NCBI GenBank assembly: GCA_946480125.1
Contig: CAMLIY010000004.1
Coordinates: forward strand, 1-44,527
Origin: an uncultured Asticcacaulis sp.
GTDB taxonomy: Bacteria > Pseudomonadota > Alphaproteobacteria > Caulobacterales > Caulobacteraceae
DNA: 44,527 bases
Direction of reading: 5' to 3'
In this document: positions 17,066 through 25,441 of the stretch, one piece after another
Layout: the number at the start of each line of letters is the position of its first letter
Position numbering within the stretch: position 1 is the first letter of the stretch
The notes under the pieces: model-generated
Seen by the model: the letters and a program-made list of their open reading frames with translations, nothing else
Told to the model about the DNA's origin: nothing
Databases searched by the model: none
Translations under genes and position numbers: made by a program

Positions 17066-17476
17066 ATGGCCGAATATTTCACCCACTTCTCGTGCGTCCT
17101 TCCGGTCGCAACTTACGCGAACGCGGAACGCGCCCTCGAACTCTATCACGATCTGAAACTCGAATACGGCCAGGACGGCATGGACGTCCGGTTCGTTGTC
17201 ACTCATGAGATCGGCTCCCCGGATATCCTTTGGATTCGCAATGACGAATCGGGGGATCCGGAACACGTCATCGAATTCGTCCGCCGCTGCGGCGCCGCGC
17301 TTCGATTGTCGGGGTACTGGGGCTTCGAATGGGCAAACACCTGCAATCGTCCGGAATTCGAAGCCTTTGGTGGCGGCGCGCACGTGCTGGATCTGGCCAC
17401 CGGCCGGACGGTCAACTACGTCGATACGCATGACTGGCTGGTGACGCTCGTGGGAGAGGAGACGCACCATGCCTGA
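17066..17476 (+). CDS. Hypothetical protein
   Basis: A 136-residue protein that I cannot assign. The start at 17066 is supported by GGAGG five bases upstream. The sequence (MAEYFTHFSCVLPV, ALELYHDLKLEYG, VTHEIGSPDILWIRNDESGDPEHVIEFVRRC, WANTCNRPEFEAFGGGAHVLDLATG) is acidic and globular, with no membrane segment. It overlaps the next gene by eight bases, so the two are probably co-translated. Similar conserved hypotheticals are common on conjugative plasmids and phages. Confidence 0.75.
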   Translation: MAEYFTHFSCVLPVATYANAERALELYHDLKLEYGQDGMDVRFVVTHEIGSPDILWIRNDESGDPEHVIEFVRRCGAALRLSGYWGFEWANTCNRPEFEAFGGGAHVLDLATGRTVNYVDTHDWLVTLVGEETHHA

Positions 17477-18113
17477 GACAGTCGAAATCACAGTCTACAG
17501 GTTTGACGAACTAAACGACGACAGCAAAACCCGCGCACGCGACTGGTATCGCACGGGCGCGTTCGATTATCCGTGGTTCGAGTCGCGCTTTGATGAGTTT
17601 GAGGCGGTTTGCCGGTTGCTCGGCGTCGATCTGCGGACCTCAGCAGTCCCGCTTATGGGCGGCGGCACCCGGAAACGGCCGAACATCTTCTTCCGTGGCT
17701 TCTGGAGCCAAGGTGACGGGGCGAGCTTCGAAGGGCACTATCGTTATCGCAAAGGCGCCGACGCGGATCTTCGCCTGCAATACCCCAAGGACACCGAATT
17801 GCTTGGGATCGCGGACCGGATCACAAACATCCAGCGCCGCAATTGCTACCAGCTCGAGGCGACTATCGATCGACGGGGCAGATATTGTCACGAATACAGC
17901 ATGATTATCGATGTCGAGCGGTCAAGTGCCCAAGGGCAGGAACCAACCCCTGACGCGGACGACATTTTGCGCGAAGCCATGCGGGATCTGGCGCATTGGT
18001 TTTACCGCGGGCTTGAGCACGAATTCGAGTACCTGAATTCCGACGAAGCCATCGACGCGGCTTTGATCGCCAATGACTGGCGGTTTACCGAAGGCGGCGC
18101 GGTGCACGGATAA
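17469..18113 (+). CDS. Conserved phage/plasmid hypothetical protein
   Basis: A 214-residue protein of a family seen in phages and plasmids, sometimes labelled antitoxin-like without proof. Typical features are the N-terminal ITVYRFDELNDDSKTRARDWYR, the central FFRGFWSQGDGASFEGHYRY block, and RGRYCHEYSM. The ATG overlaps the end of the upstream gene by eight bases. No catalytic motif or membrane segment is visible. The recognition is of the family pattern only; the function is unknown. Confidence 0.75.
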   Translation: MPETVEITVYRFDELNDDSKTRARDWYRTGAFDYPWFESRFDEFEAVCRLLGVDLRTSAVPLMGGGTRKRPNIFFRGFWSQGDGASFEGHYRYRKGADADLRLQYPKDTELLGIADRITNIQRRNCYQLEATIDRRGRYCHEYSMIIDVERSSAQGQEPTPDADDILREAMRDLAHWFYRGLEHEFEYLNSDEAIDAALIANDWRFTEGGAVHG

Positions 18114-18128
18114 GGGGGGCTTGGATAG

Positions 18129-18143
18129 AGAGGGAGAGGGGGC
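18129..18143 (+). promoter_or_regulatory. 15-bp upstream element, copy 2
   Basis: Identical copy of AGAGGGAGAGGGGGC, 73 bp before the antirestriction gene start at 18216. The flanks share little with the other two copies, so the element itself seems to be the conserved part. Confidence 0.65.
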
Positions 18144-18215
18144 GTTGGGAAGGCGAGACGGACTGCGCGAGAGCGGGGTCCGGCTTCTCATCAAACCCCA
18201 CACCTGGAGGCCATC

Positions 18216-18647
18216 ATGCCCGCTCAATATGAAACCGAACCCAATCGTCCCGTCGCAACGCGCGTTGCCGAGGCTGAACGCGAAACCTTCCTGCCTACAC
18301 TGTTCGGCAATCGTCACTTTCTCGTGGCGGAAAACACTCTGTACGGCCTCATGGGCTGGCTGAGTCCGCAGGACTATGGCGGCGGCTTTTGGGAGTTCCA
18401 CCAACTCGACGGACAGCCGCTCTACATGGTTCCGCCGTCAAAGGACCGGTATCGCATCGCCTGCGAAACAAATGGTTACTCCGGAGAGGTATCGTCTGAT
18501 GCTGCGGGTATAATCGTTACCCTGTTCACTTTCTCGCACCTATCGTTCAAGTTCGAGTCCGACCACCTCTCAGACGGCTATCAGCGCCTTTACGCATACG
18601 CGGCTGAACATCCGGAAGCTTCCGCCATCTTCAGAGCCATCGACTAA
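18216..18647 (+). CDS. klcA: KlcA/ArdB-family antirestriction protein
   Basis: Protects incoming plasmid DNA from type I restriction without DNA mimicry. The 143-residue protein matches the antirestriction family along its length: ETFLPTLFGNRHFLVAENTLYGLMGWL, YGGGFWEFHQLDG, LYMVPP, SGEVSSDAAGIIVTLFTF, and the C-terminal AAEHPEASAIFRAID. An SD TGGAGG precedes the ATG. It stands as a single gene between a shared upstream element and a strong terminator, and its location fits a leading-region anti-defence gene. Confidence 0.93.
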   Translation: MPAQYETEPNRPVATRVAEAERETFLPTLFGNRHFLVAENTLYGLMGWLSPQDYGGGFWEFHQLDGQPLYMVPPSKDRYRIACETNGYSGEVSSDAAGIIVTLFTFSHLSFKFESDHLSDGYQRLYAYAAEHPEASAIFRAID

Positions 18648-18668
18648 CTGAAAATTAGCTTTGATAGC

Positions 18669-18701
18669 AGCGCCCGACCCACAAGGTCGGGCGCTTTTTT
18701 T
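18669..18701 (+). terminator. Rho-independent terminator after klcA
   Basis: Eleven-base perfect stem AGCGCCCGACC (18669-18679) and GGTCGGGCGCT (18685-18695) with loop CACAA and a seven-T tract. A textbook intrinsic terminator. Confidence 0.93.
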
Positions 18702-18717
18702 CGTCTCCGGCGTTCCC

Positions 18718-18732
18718 AGAGGGAGAGGGGGC
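18718..18732 (+). promoter_or_regulatory. 15-bp upstream element, copy 3
   Basis: Third identical copy of AGAGGGAGAGGGGGC, starting 17 bp after the klcA terminator and ending 75 bp before the strawberry-notch gene. Because the terminator closes the previous unit, the element lies at the beginning of a new transcription unit, which favours a promoter or leader role. Confidence 0.65.
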
Positions 18733-18806
18733 GAGGGGTCTTGCGAGTTGATCGCCCGAAGAGAGGGCACGGCTCGACCCTTTCCACCTTTTGTGAGGAT
18801 ACCCCG

Positions 18807-21800
18807 ATGAATGCCATGCTCCCGGCCGCTGCCTTGCTGGCCACCCAGCTCAATAGACCCACATTGGCCCGTCAGAGTGCGATCGCCACTGTCGACGCCG
18901 CCACTGCCTTGCTTCCGATAATGGAGGCAGGCGGACGGATCGATGCGACTGCCTTGCGCGCGGCCATGACCGACGCTTTTCATTCCAGCGACGCAGAAGG
19001 CGGCTGGGACTGGAAAATGGCCTACGACGCTTGCGAGATCGCGAGCATTCTGTTCATCCGCAAGTACGGTTCCGCCCTGAAACGTAAGGTGCCGCCCGCC
19101 TCGGCGTTGCTGCCAACTCTGCATAAGGTCGCGGGCCTGTTGCCCACCCATACACGCCGCTCACTGGACAGCCAGACCTACCAGCAGTTTTCCACGCCCC
19201 TACCGCTGGGGTGGGTGGCGGCAACAGCCGCCATGATCGGTGCGACCGACACCGTCGTTGAGCCGTCGGCAGGCACCGGCCTGTTGGCGATCCTCGCCGA
19301 GATGATGGGGGCCAGCCTCATTCTGAATGAGCTGGAGCCCGGACGGTCCGAAGCCCTGGACCTGCTCTTTCCCGACGCGGAACGTGCCCGCTGCGACGCC
19401 GCTCAACTCGACGACTACCTGGCGCCAGGTCTCTCGCCGACAGTGGTGCTGATGAACCCACCCTTCTCCGTTTTGAAGGGCGTGACAGGGCCAGTTCGGG
19501 GAGCCGCGATGAAGCATATCCGCTCGGCGTTTGCGCGATTGGCACCCGGCGGTCGCTTGGTGGCGATCACCGGCGCCGGCCTGTCACCTGACGTGCCGGA
19601 ATGGCGTCAGGCCTTTATCGACCTTCAGACCGAGGGGCGCGTGGTCTTTACAGCCGCCGTCGACGGTTCCGTCTATGCGAAGCACGGCACGACGGTTGAT
19701 ACTCGTCTCACTGTCATCGATAAGGTGCCCTCGGACAGCCCCAATATCCTTGTTGCCTCGGCGGGAAGAGCACCTGATGTCGAAACCCTCCTGACGTGGG
19801 TTGTCGATCGCGTGCCGCCCCGCGCACAGCTCGCTGGCGTAGACGGTTTGCGGCCGAACAGTAGCCGACAAACCGTCTTTGAGGCCCCCAAACTCAGCCC
19901 GTATGCGTCAAAGCCCTCAAAAACGGCGCAGGAAGCCTCAGCAGTGGAGTTGGCTTACGAGACGAAGGACTGGAGCCCCGAGGGCGCTCAGCGCCTCTCA
20001 GATTCGATTTATGAGCCCTATAGCCTGCAAAGCATAACCATTCCGGGCGCCAAACCCCATCCGACCACCTTGGTACAGTCAGCCGCGATGTCGTCGGTCG
20101 CGCCACCAAAGCCCACCTATCGCCCACACCTCCCTGTCGGAGCGGTGGAAAAGGGTGTTCTTTCGGATGCGCAGTTGGAGTCGGTGATCTATGCCGGCGA
20201 GGCCCACACCGCTCAATTGTCGGGCTGGTGGCGCGTCGATGAGACCTACGACAACCTGTCGGCCGCGCCCGAGGGGGCTGATGGAGCGTTTCAGTTCCGT
20301 CGTGGTTGGTTCCTGGGCGATGGCACGGGCGCCGGCAAGGGCAGGCAGTCGGCCGCCATTATTCTGGACAACTGGCTTAAGGGCCGCCGCAAGGCCGTCT
20401 GGATATCGAAGTCCGATAAGTTGCTTGAAGATGCCCAGCGCGACTGGTCTGCGATGGGGCGCGAGCGCCTGGAGGTGACGCCCTTGTCACGCTACAAACC
20501 GGGTGGGGCGATCACTCTGGACGAGGCCGTGTTGTTCACGACCTACGCCACCCTCCGTTCAGAAGAGCGCGGCACCAAGAAATCGCGCATTCAGCAAATC
20601 GCCGACTGGCTGGGCCGCGATTTTGACGGCGTTATCATCTTCGACGAAGCGCATTCGATGCAAAACGCTGCCGGCGGCACCTCGGAGTGGGGCGATGCAG
20701 AAGCGTCGCAGCAGGGGAGGGCGGGGCTCCGCCTACAGCACGCCCTGCCGAATGCTCGGGTCGTCTATGTATCCGCGACCGGGGCGACCAATGTCCATAA
20801 CCTGGCATATGCCCAGCGCCTGGGTCTGTGGGGTGGCGAAGACTTCCCGTTCGCCAATCGCGGCGACTTCATCTCGGCCATCGAAAACGGCGGGGTGGCG
20901 GCGATGGAGGTTCTGGCCCGCGATCTCCGCGCGATGGGCCTCTACACCGCCCGCTCCCTGTCCTATGAGGGTGTCGAGTACGACATGCTGGTCCATGAGC
21001 TGACGCCGGAGCAGGTGCGCATCTACGACGCCTATGCCGAAGCCTTCGCCGTGATCCATAACAATCTGGACGCTGCTATGTTGGCGTCGAACGTCACCGG
21101 CGACAATGGTACTATGAACCGCCAGGCCAAGTCGGCCGCCAAGAGCGCGTTCGAAAGTACAAAACAACGCTTCTTCGGCCATCTTCTGACCTCGATGAAG
21201 ACGCCGACTCTGCTTAAGGCGATCCAGCAGAACCTCGACGATGGCCACAGCGCGGTCATCCAGATCGTCTCCACGGGTGAAGCGCTAACGGAGCGCCGCC
21301 TGGCCGAGGTCCCGACCGAGGAGTGGAACGACCTCCAGATCGACATTACGCCGCGCGAGTATGTCCTCGATTACCTGCGCCATTCGTTTCCGGTCCAGCT
21401 ATACGAGCCCTATTCAACCGATGACGGCAAGATCGTATCGCGGCCGGCCTACCAGGATGGCCAACCGGTCGAATGCCGGGCGGCTGTCCGGGCCCGTGAC
21501 GACCTTATAGAGAACCTGGCCAGCCTGTCCGCCGTTCCCGGCGCCCTCGACCAGATCGTCCAGCATTTCGGGGTGGATTTGGTTGCTGAAGTCACTGGCC
21601 GTTCGCGACGCATCGTGCGGAAAGGCGAGCGCTATGTTGTGGAAAGCCGTCCTGGCGCTGCGAACTTGATAGAAACGCAAGCCTTCATGGATGATCAAAA
21701 GCAGATCCTGATCTTTTCCGAGGCCGGCGGCACGGGACGGAGTTACCATGCGGAACTGTCGGCGAAGAACAAGCGCCTGCGTGTCCACTACCTGCTGGAG

Positions 21801-23138
21801 TTCGGCTGGAAGGCGGATGCGGCTGTGCAGGGCCTCGGCAGAACCAACCGCACCAATCAGGCCCAGCCACCCTTGTTCCGGCCGATCGCCACTAATGTGA
21901 AGGCGGAGCGCCGGTTCCTGGCGACCATTGCACGCCGTCTCGACACCCTGGGCGCCCTGACCCGCGGCCAGCGCCAGACCGGCGGTCAGGGCCTGTTCCG
22001 TCCCGAGGACAACCTTGAAAGTGTCTATGGTCGCGATGCGCTGCGTCAGCTCTACAAGATGATCTACAGCGGCAACCTCGATGGTTGCTCCCTGCAGACG
22101 TTCGAGAAAATCACTGGCCTGAAGCTAGGCGATGAAACAGGACTGCGAGACGACCTGCCACCAATCAACACCTTCCTCAACCGTCTGTTGGCCCTTACAA
22201 TTTCGATGCAGGAACTGCTGTTCACAGCCTTCGAGGACCTTCTGTCGGCCAAAATCGAAGGTGCCATTGCATCCGGCACTTACGAGGTGGGTCTCGAAAC
22301 CCTTCAGGCGGTCAGCTTCCAGGTTACGGATCGGCGGGTCATCAACCAGCATCCAACGACCGGCGCGGAAACGACTATGATCAGCGTGCGCCGCCGGCAG
22401 AATACCGAGATCATGACGGTCATCGAAGCCCTGGAAAAGGCAGAGTCACGGTCGGGCACGCTTCTGGTCAATGCGAAAACGGGCCACGCTTGTGTCCAGC
22501 ACAGGGTGCGCGGCTTGTTGTTGGAGGACGGCGGCGTGGAGGATCGTGTGGTCCTGATCGGACCAAAACACGAGCGCTTTACATCCCTGGCATCCATGAC
22601 CGATAGTCAGTGGCGGACCGTAGAGCGAGCGGCATTCATCGAAGCCTGGGAAGCAGAAGTGGCCACCATCCCTGAATTCAGCGAAGACACGATCCATGTT
22701 GTGTCAGGTCTGCTGCTGCCGATCTGGAACCGCCTGCCGAGCGAGGGCGCACGCGTCTATCGGCTCCAGACCGACGATGGTGAGCGGGTGGTCGGGCGAT
22801 GGGTATCGCCGGCCTGGGTTGCCAATGCCAGCACGGTCGGCGGAATCAACCTCGCGCCAGCCGACGCCCACGCGGCCCTTATGGAAGGGAAAACCGTCCT
22901 GTCCCTTGCCGATGGTCTGCAGCTACGCCGGGCCCGCGTCATGGGCTCGAACCGCATCGAGTTATCCGGCTTCGGCGACAACATGCGTGATCGTCTTAAG
23001 GCCTATGGCCTTTTTCACGAGATCATTTCCTGGAAGCTCCGGATGTTCGTACCTGTCTCTGCTGACGGGGTAGATGTGTTGGCAAGGGTGCTCGACGCTT
23101 ATCCCATCGAGCGCGTCAGCGAAAAGGAGGCCGCGTGA
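18807..23138 (+). CDS. Strawberry-notch family methylase/helicase fusion protein
   Basis: A 1443-residue protein combining a DNA-methylase-like domain with an SF2 helicase. Residues about 150-165 carry the SAM-binding motif VEPSAGTGLLAILAE, and about 216 the NPPF catalytic motif of amino-methyltransferases. The helicase domain has Walker A GDGTGAGKGR at about 504-513, the DEAH box (FDEAHSMQN) at about 611, and the strawberry-notch helicase C half with LIFSEAGGTGRSYHAEL and VQGLGRTNRTNQAQPP. The start at 18807 has a GAGGA site. The family is frequent on phages and plasmids, where its role (DNA protection or remodelling) is not settled. It overlaps the Toprim gene. Confidence 0.9.
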   Translation: MNAMLPAAALLATQLNRPTLARQSAIATVDAATALLPIMEAGGRIDATALRAAMTDAFHSSDAEGGWDWKMAYDACEIASILFIRKYGSALKRKVPPASALLPTLHKVAGLLPTHTRRSLDSQTYQQFSTPLPLGWVAATAAMIGATDTVVEPSAGTGLLAILAEMMGASLILNELEPGRSEALDLLFPDAERARCDAAQLDDYLAPGLSPTVVLMNPPFSVLKGVTGPVRGAAMKHIRSAFARLAPGGRLVAITGAGLSPDVPEWRQAFIDLQTEGRVVFTAAVDGSVYAKHGTTVDTRLTVIDKVPSDSPNILVASAGRAPDVETLLTWVVDRVPPRAQLAGVDGLRPNSSRQTVFEAPKLSPYASKPSKTAQEASAVELAYETKDWSPEGAQRLSDSIYEPYSLQSITIPGAKPHPTTLVQSAAMSSVAPPKPTYRPHLPVGAVEKGVLSDAQLESVIYAGEAHTAQLSGWWRVDETYDNLSAAPEGADGAFQFRRGWFLGDGTGAGKGRQSAAIILDNWLKGRRKAVWISKSDKLLEDAQRDWSAMGRERLEVTPLSRYKPGGAITLDEAVLFTTYATLRSEERGTKKSRIQQIADWLGRDFDGVIIFDEAHSMQNAAGGTSEWGDAEASQQGRAGLRLQHALPNARVVYVSATGATNVHNLAYAQRLGLWGGEDFPFANRGDFISAIENGGVAAMEVLARDLRAMGLYTARSLSYEGVEYDMLVHELTPEQVRIYDAYAEAFAVIHNNLDAAMLASNVTGDNGTMNRQAKSAAKSAFESTKQRFFGHLLTSMKTPTLLKAIQQNLDDGHSAVIQIVSTGEALTERRLAEVPTEEWNDLQIDITPREYVLDYLRHSFPVQLYEPYSTDDGKIVSRPAYQDGQPVECRAAVRARDDLIENLASLSAVPGALDQIVQHFGVDLVAEVTGRSRRIVRKGERYVVESRPGAANLIETQAFMDDQKQILIFSEAGGTGRSYHAELSAKNKRLRVHYLLEFGWKADAAVQGLGRTNRTNQAQPPLFRPIATNVKAERRFLATIARRLDTLGALTRGQRQTGGQGLFRPEDNLESVYGRDALRQLYKMIYSGNLDGCSLQTFEKITGLKLGDETGLRDDLPPINTFLNRLLALTISMQELLFTAFEDLLSAKIEGAIASGTYEVGLETLQAVSFQVTDRRVINQHPTTGAETTMISVRRRQNTEIMTVIEALEKAESRSGTLLVNAKTGHACVQHRVRGLLLEDGGVEDRVVLIGPKHERFTSLASMTDSQWRTVERAAFIEAWEAEVATIPEFSEDTIHVVSGLLLPIWNRLPSEGARVYRLQTDDGERVVGRWVSPAWVANASTVGGINLAPADAHAALMEGKTVLSLADGLQLRRARVMGSNRIELSGFGDNMRDRLKAYGLFHEIISWKLRMFVPVSADGVDVLARVLDAYPIERVSEKEAA

Positions 23139-24181
23139 TGCGGCTCCCCGACGCAAGCGAGATTGCTGAAAAACTGGCTGCCCGCGCAGAAGCGGTGTGC
23201 CGAACCTATCTGCCAAAGGGCCGCAAAGAGGGCAACTACTGGAGAATAGGGGACGCCACAGGCGTCCCCGGTCAGTCCACACACGTTCGTTTGCGGGGAC
23301 CAACGGCGGGTAAGGGGGCGGCTGGACGGTGGGTTGACGAGGCCACGGGCGAATTCGGCGATCTTCTGGACATTATCCGATTGAGCCAAGGACTGACAGA
23401 GTTCCCCGCCGTTCTCACGGAAGCCGCGCGCTTCCTAAACCTGCCAGATCCTGCGCCGACGAATTCCAACAGCGAACGCCGGGAGCGTCCGTCCACCGAT
23501 GGCCGGTCGTTCGCGTCCCGCCTGTTCACTTCTAGCCGATCCCTGGCCGGATCGATAGCTGAAACCTATCTGAACAGTCGCGGCATCGTCTTGCAGCCCG
23601 ACTTCGATGCCTTGCGTTTCCATCCGCGCGTGTTTCACGGCTCAGATGCACACGGCAATCCGATCTTTTGGCCGGGGCTCATTGCAGCGATCACCGATCT
23701 GGAAGATGACCTGACCGGGGTGTCGCGCACCTTCCTCCGTCGTGACGGCCTGGACAAAGCGCCGATCGAGCCTCAGCGTCGGTCCAAGGGTGACCTTTTG
23801 GGCAATGGTACGCGCTTCGGCTTAGCGGCCGATGTCCTGGCCGTCGGGGAGGGGCTGGAGACCACCCTAACCCTGCGGGCTGCCATGCCCACCATCCCGC
23901 TCGTTTCGGCGACCAGCGCCAATCACCTGTCGGCCCTGCTGTTTCCAACCAGCTTGCGAACACTCCTGGTCATCCGCGACAACGATTATGCCGGCGATGC
24001 GGCTACAGACGCGCTCTTTGCTCGCAGCCAGGCCGCCGGCATCGATGTGCATCTCATTGAGCCCGAACTTGATGATCTCAACCGCGACCTGATGACACTC
24101 GGGCGCGGGCGGTTGATTCATCGTATTCGGACGCAACTGCCACAAGGCCTTATCGAGCGGTTCATGGCGGCCGGCGTCTGA
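23138..24181 (+). CDS. Toprim-domain primase-like protein
   Basis: A 347-residue protein with a DnaG/TOPRIM-like C-terminal domain. Motifs are LAVGEGLETTLTLRAA (the Toprim glutamate) and LLVIRDNDYAGDAATDAL (DxD metal-binding pair), preceded by a primase-associated N-terminal half (YLPKGRKEGNYWRIGD, GRWVDEATGEFGDLLDIIRL). The ATG shares one base with the upstream stop and follows AGGAGG, so it is coupled to the helicase gene. The pair recurs on proteobacterial conjugative elements and may act in lagging-strand priming or repair of entering DNA; this is inferred. Confidence 0.88.
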   Translation: MRLPDASEIAEKLAARAEAVCRTYLPKGRKEGNYWRIGDATGVPGQSTHVRLRGPTAGKGAAGRWVDEATGEFGDLLDIIRLSQGLTEFPAVLTEAARFLNLPDPAPTNSNSERRERPSTDGRSFASRLFTSSRSLAGSIAETYLNSRGIVLQPDFDALRFHPRVFHGSDAHGNPIFWPGLIAAITDLEDDLTGVSRTFLRRDGLDKAPIEPQRRSKGDLLGNGTRFGLAADVLAVGEGLETTLTLRAAMPTIPLVSATSANHLSALLFPTSLRTLLVIRDNDYAGDAATDALFARSQAAGIDVHLIEPELDDLNRDLMTLGRGRLIHRIRTQLPQGLIERFMAAGV

Positions 24182-24408
24182 TATCCAGCCAAATCCGTCT
24201 GCGGCCTGCCCGGCAATGTCACGAGAAGGCCCGCGCCTCGGCCTTCTTCAGAGGGCGACCGAACCCCAAGTCCATGCCGCTGGCAAGGCCTGTCGGCCTC
24301 CTTCGCTTTGCTACGGCCGGCGCACGCGCCGGTGCAAGCCTCATGGGCGAGGGGTTTTCGGCGCCATGAAGGCCGCGATGGCGCGGTCACATGACGAGGA
24401 TGCCGAAC
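24182..24408 (+). other. Hairpin-rich leader before the DUF2493 gene
   Basis: A 227-base non-coding stretch. A stem AGAAGGCC/GGCCTTCT (24224-24247, eight bases) may act as a weak terminator for the Toprim gene. Further hairpins are AGGCC-TGTC-GGCCT (24286-24299) and CCGGCG-CACG-CGCCGG (24317-24332). Its section from 24284 resembles the ssb leader from 26729 (GCAAGGSCTGT pattern). No ORF is supported. Possible roles are a structured mRNA leader or a single-strand promoter. Confidence 0.5.
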
Positions 24409-25335
24409 ATGACCTACCAAGACGCCGATTTTGAACCCGTCCATCAGGGCACTTCAACCGACCACTACCTGACTGAGCTTGAGCTTTACGGCTATCGACC
24501 GAACCTTGACGAACCGGACCCACGTCCGCTACCCGAAGACGTTCAGGTCCAGGGTGCGGTACTGGAAATCATGGATGCATTGATCGGCACACTCGACGAC
24601 ACGGCGATGGAGCCCGACCTGGAAGACCTGCTCTGGGGTGCCGTCAACCTCTTCCACCGTGCCGCAGACCGCCTGGGTCGCGAGCTTGATGACAACGAGG
24701 TGGCCCAGCGTCGCGGCCAGAACGAGCAGGATGGCTCGGAGGTGCGGTCGGTCGAACTGGAACGCCTCATTGTTGCCGGTCGCGGGCTCATCGGCCGGCG
24801 CGATGCGTTGGAAGCGATGCGTGACCAGGCCGCCGACCTCTACCAGTCTTACATGCGCTCGCCCTGGCGCCCCAAATACGGCTCCCAGGTCAACCACAAG
24901 ACCATGACCTCTGCCTTGGTCGATAGCCGTGACTATCTAGCGGCCAAGCGCAAAGCGTCGACCGAAGTTCTGATACCGGCGGGTCCGAAGATCATCTTCA
25001 CAGGTGGTCTCGAATTTGAAGATCACCGTTTGATCTGGGATAAGCTCGACAAGGTTCGCAACCAACATTCCGACATGGTGCTTGTGCACGGCGGCTCACC
25101 GAAGGGAGCCGAGCTGATCGCTGCAAAATGGGCGGATAATCGCAAGGTCCCGCAGATCGTTTTCAAACCGGATTGGACAAAACATGGCAAATCGGCGCCG
25201 TTCAAACGCAACGATCAGATGCTCGATATCCTGCCGATTGGTGTCATCGTGGTAGCTGGCGGCACCGGAATCCAAGAAAACCTGGCCGATAAGGCGCGTG
25301 CCAAGGGCATCCGGATCTTGCGGATTGGGGGCTAA
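24409..25335 (+). CDS. DUF2493 (SLOG/YspA-like) protein
   Basis: A 308-residue protein whose C-terminal third is a DUF2493 domain of the SLOG nucleotide-binding superfamily: KIIFTGGLEFEDHRLIWDKLD, MVLVHGGSPKGAELIAAKWAD, KPDWTKHGKSAPFKRNDQML and VIVVAGGTGIQENLADKARAKGI. The N-terminal two thirds is acidic and helical and has no assigned domain. The start at 24409 is supported by GAGGA eight bases upstream. DUF2493 proteins are recurrent in plasmid leading regions. The ligand is unknown. Confidence 0.88.
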   Translation: MTYQDADFEPVHQGTSTDHYLTELELYGYRPNLDEPDPRPLPEDVQVQGAVLEIMDALIGTLDDTAMEPDLEDLLWGAVNLFHRAADRLGRELDDNEVAQRRGQNEQDGSEVRSVELERLIVAGRGLIGRRDALEAMRDQAADLYQSYMRSPWRPKYGSQVNHKTMTSALVDSRDYLAAKRKASTEVLIPAGPKIIFTGGLEFEDHRLIWDKLDKVRNQHSDMVLVHGGSPKGAELIAAKWADNRKVPQIVFKPDWTKHGKSAPFKRNDQMLDILPIGVIVVAGGTGIQENLADKARAKGIRILRIGG

Positions 25336-25386
25336 TAGGCGCCCATTTCGTGCGGTCTATTGGGGGTGTGCGGAATAAAGCTGGCT

Positions 25387-25441
25387 TTTATCGATCATAT
25401 TTGCCTATATTGTGATCGATAAAGGGAGCCTTTATAGATCA
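25387..25441 (+). promoter_or_regulatory. Fic operator: inverted repeat plus third half-site on start codon
   Basis: TTTATCGATCA (25387-25397) and TGATCGATAAA (25413-25423) form a perfect 11-bp inverted repeat with a 15-bp AT-rich spacer. A third near-copy, TTTATAGATCA (25431-25441), overlaps the A of the fic start codon. The arrangement suggests self-repression, possibly through the winged-helix-like C-terminus of the Fic protein. Confidence 0.65.
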
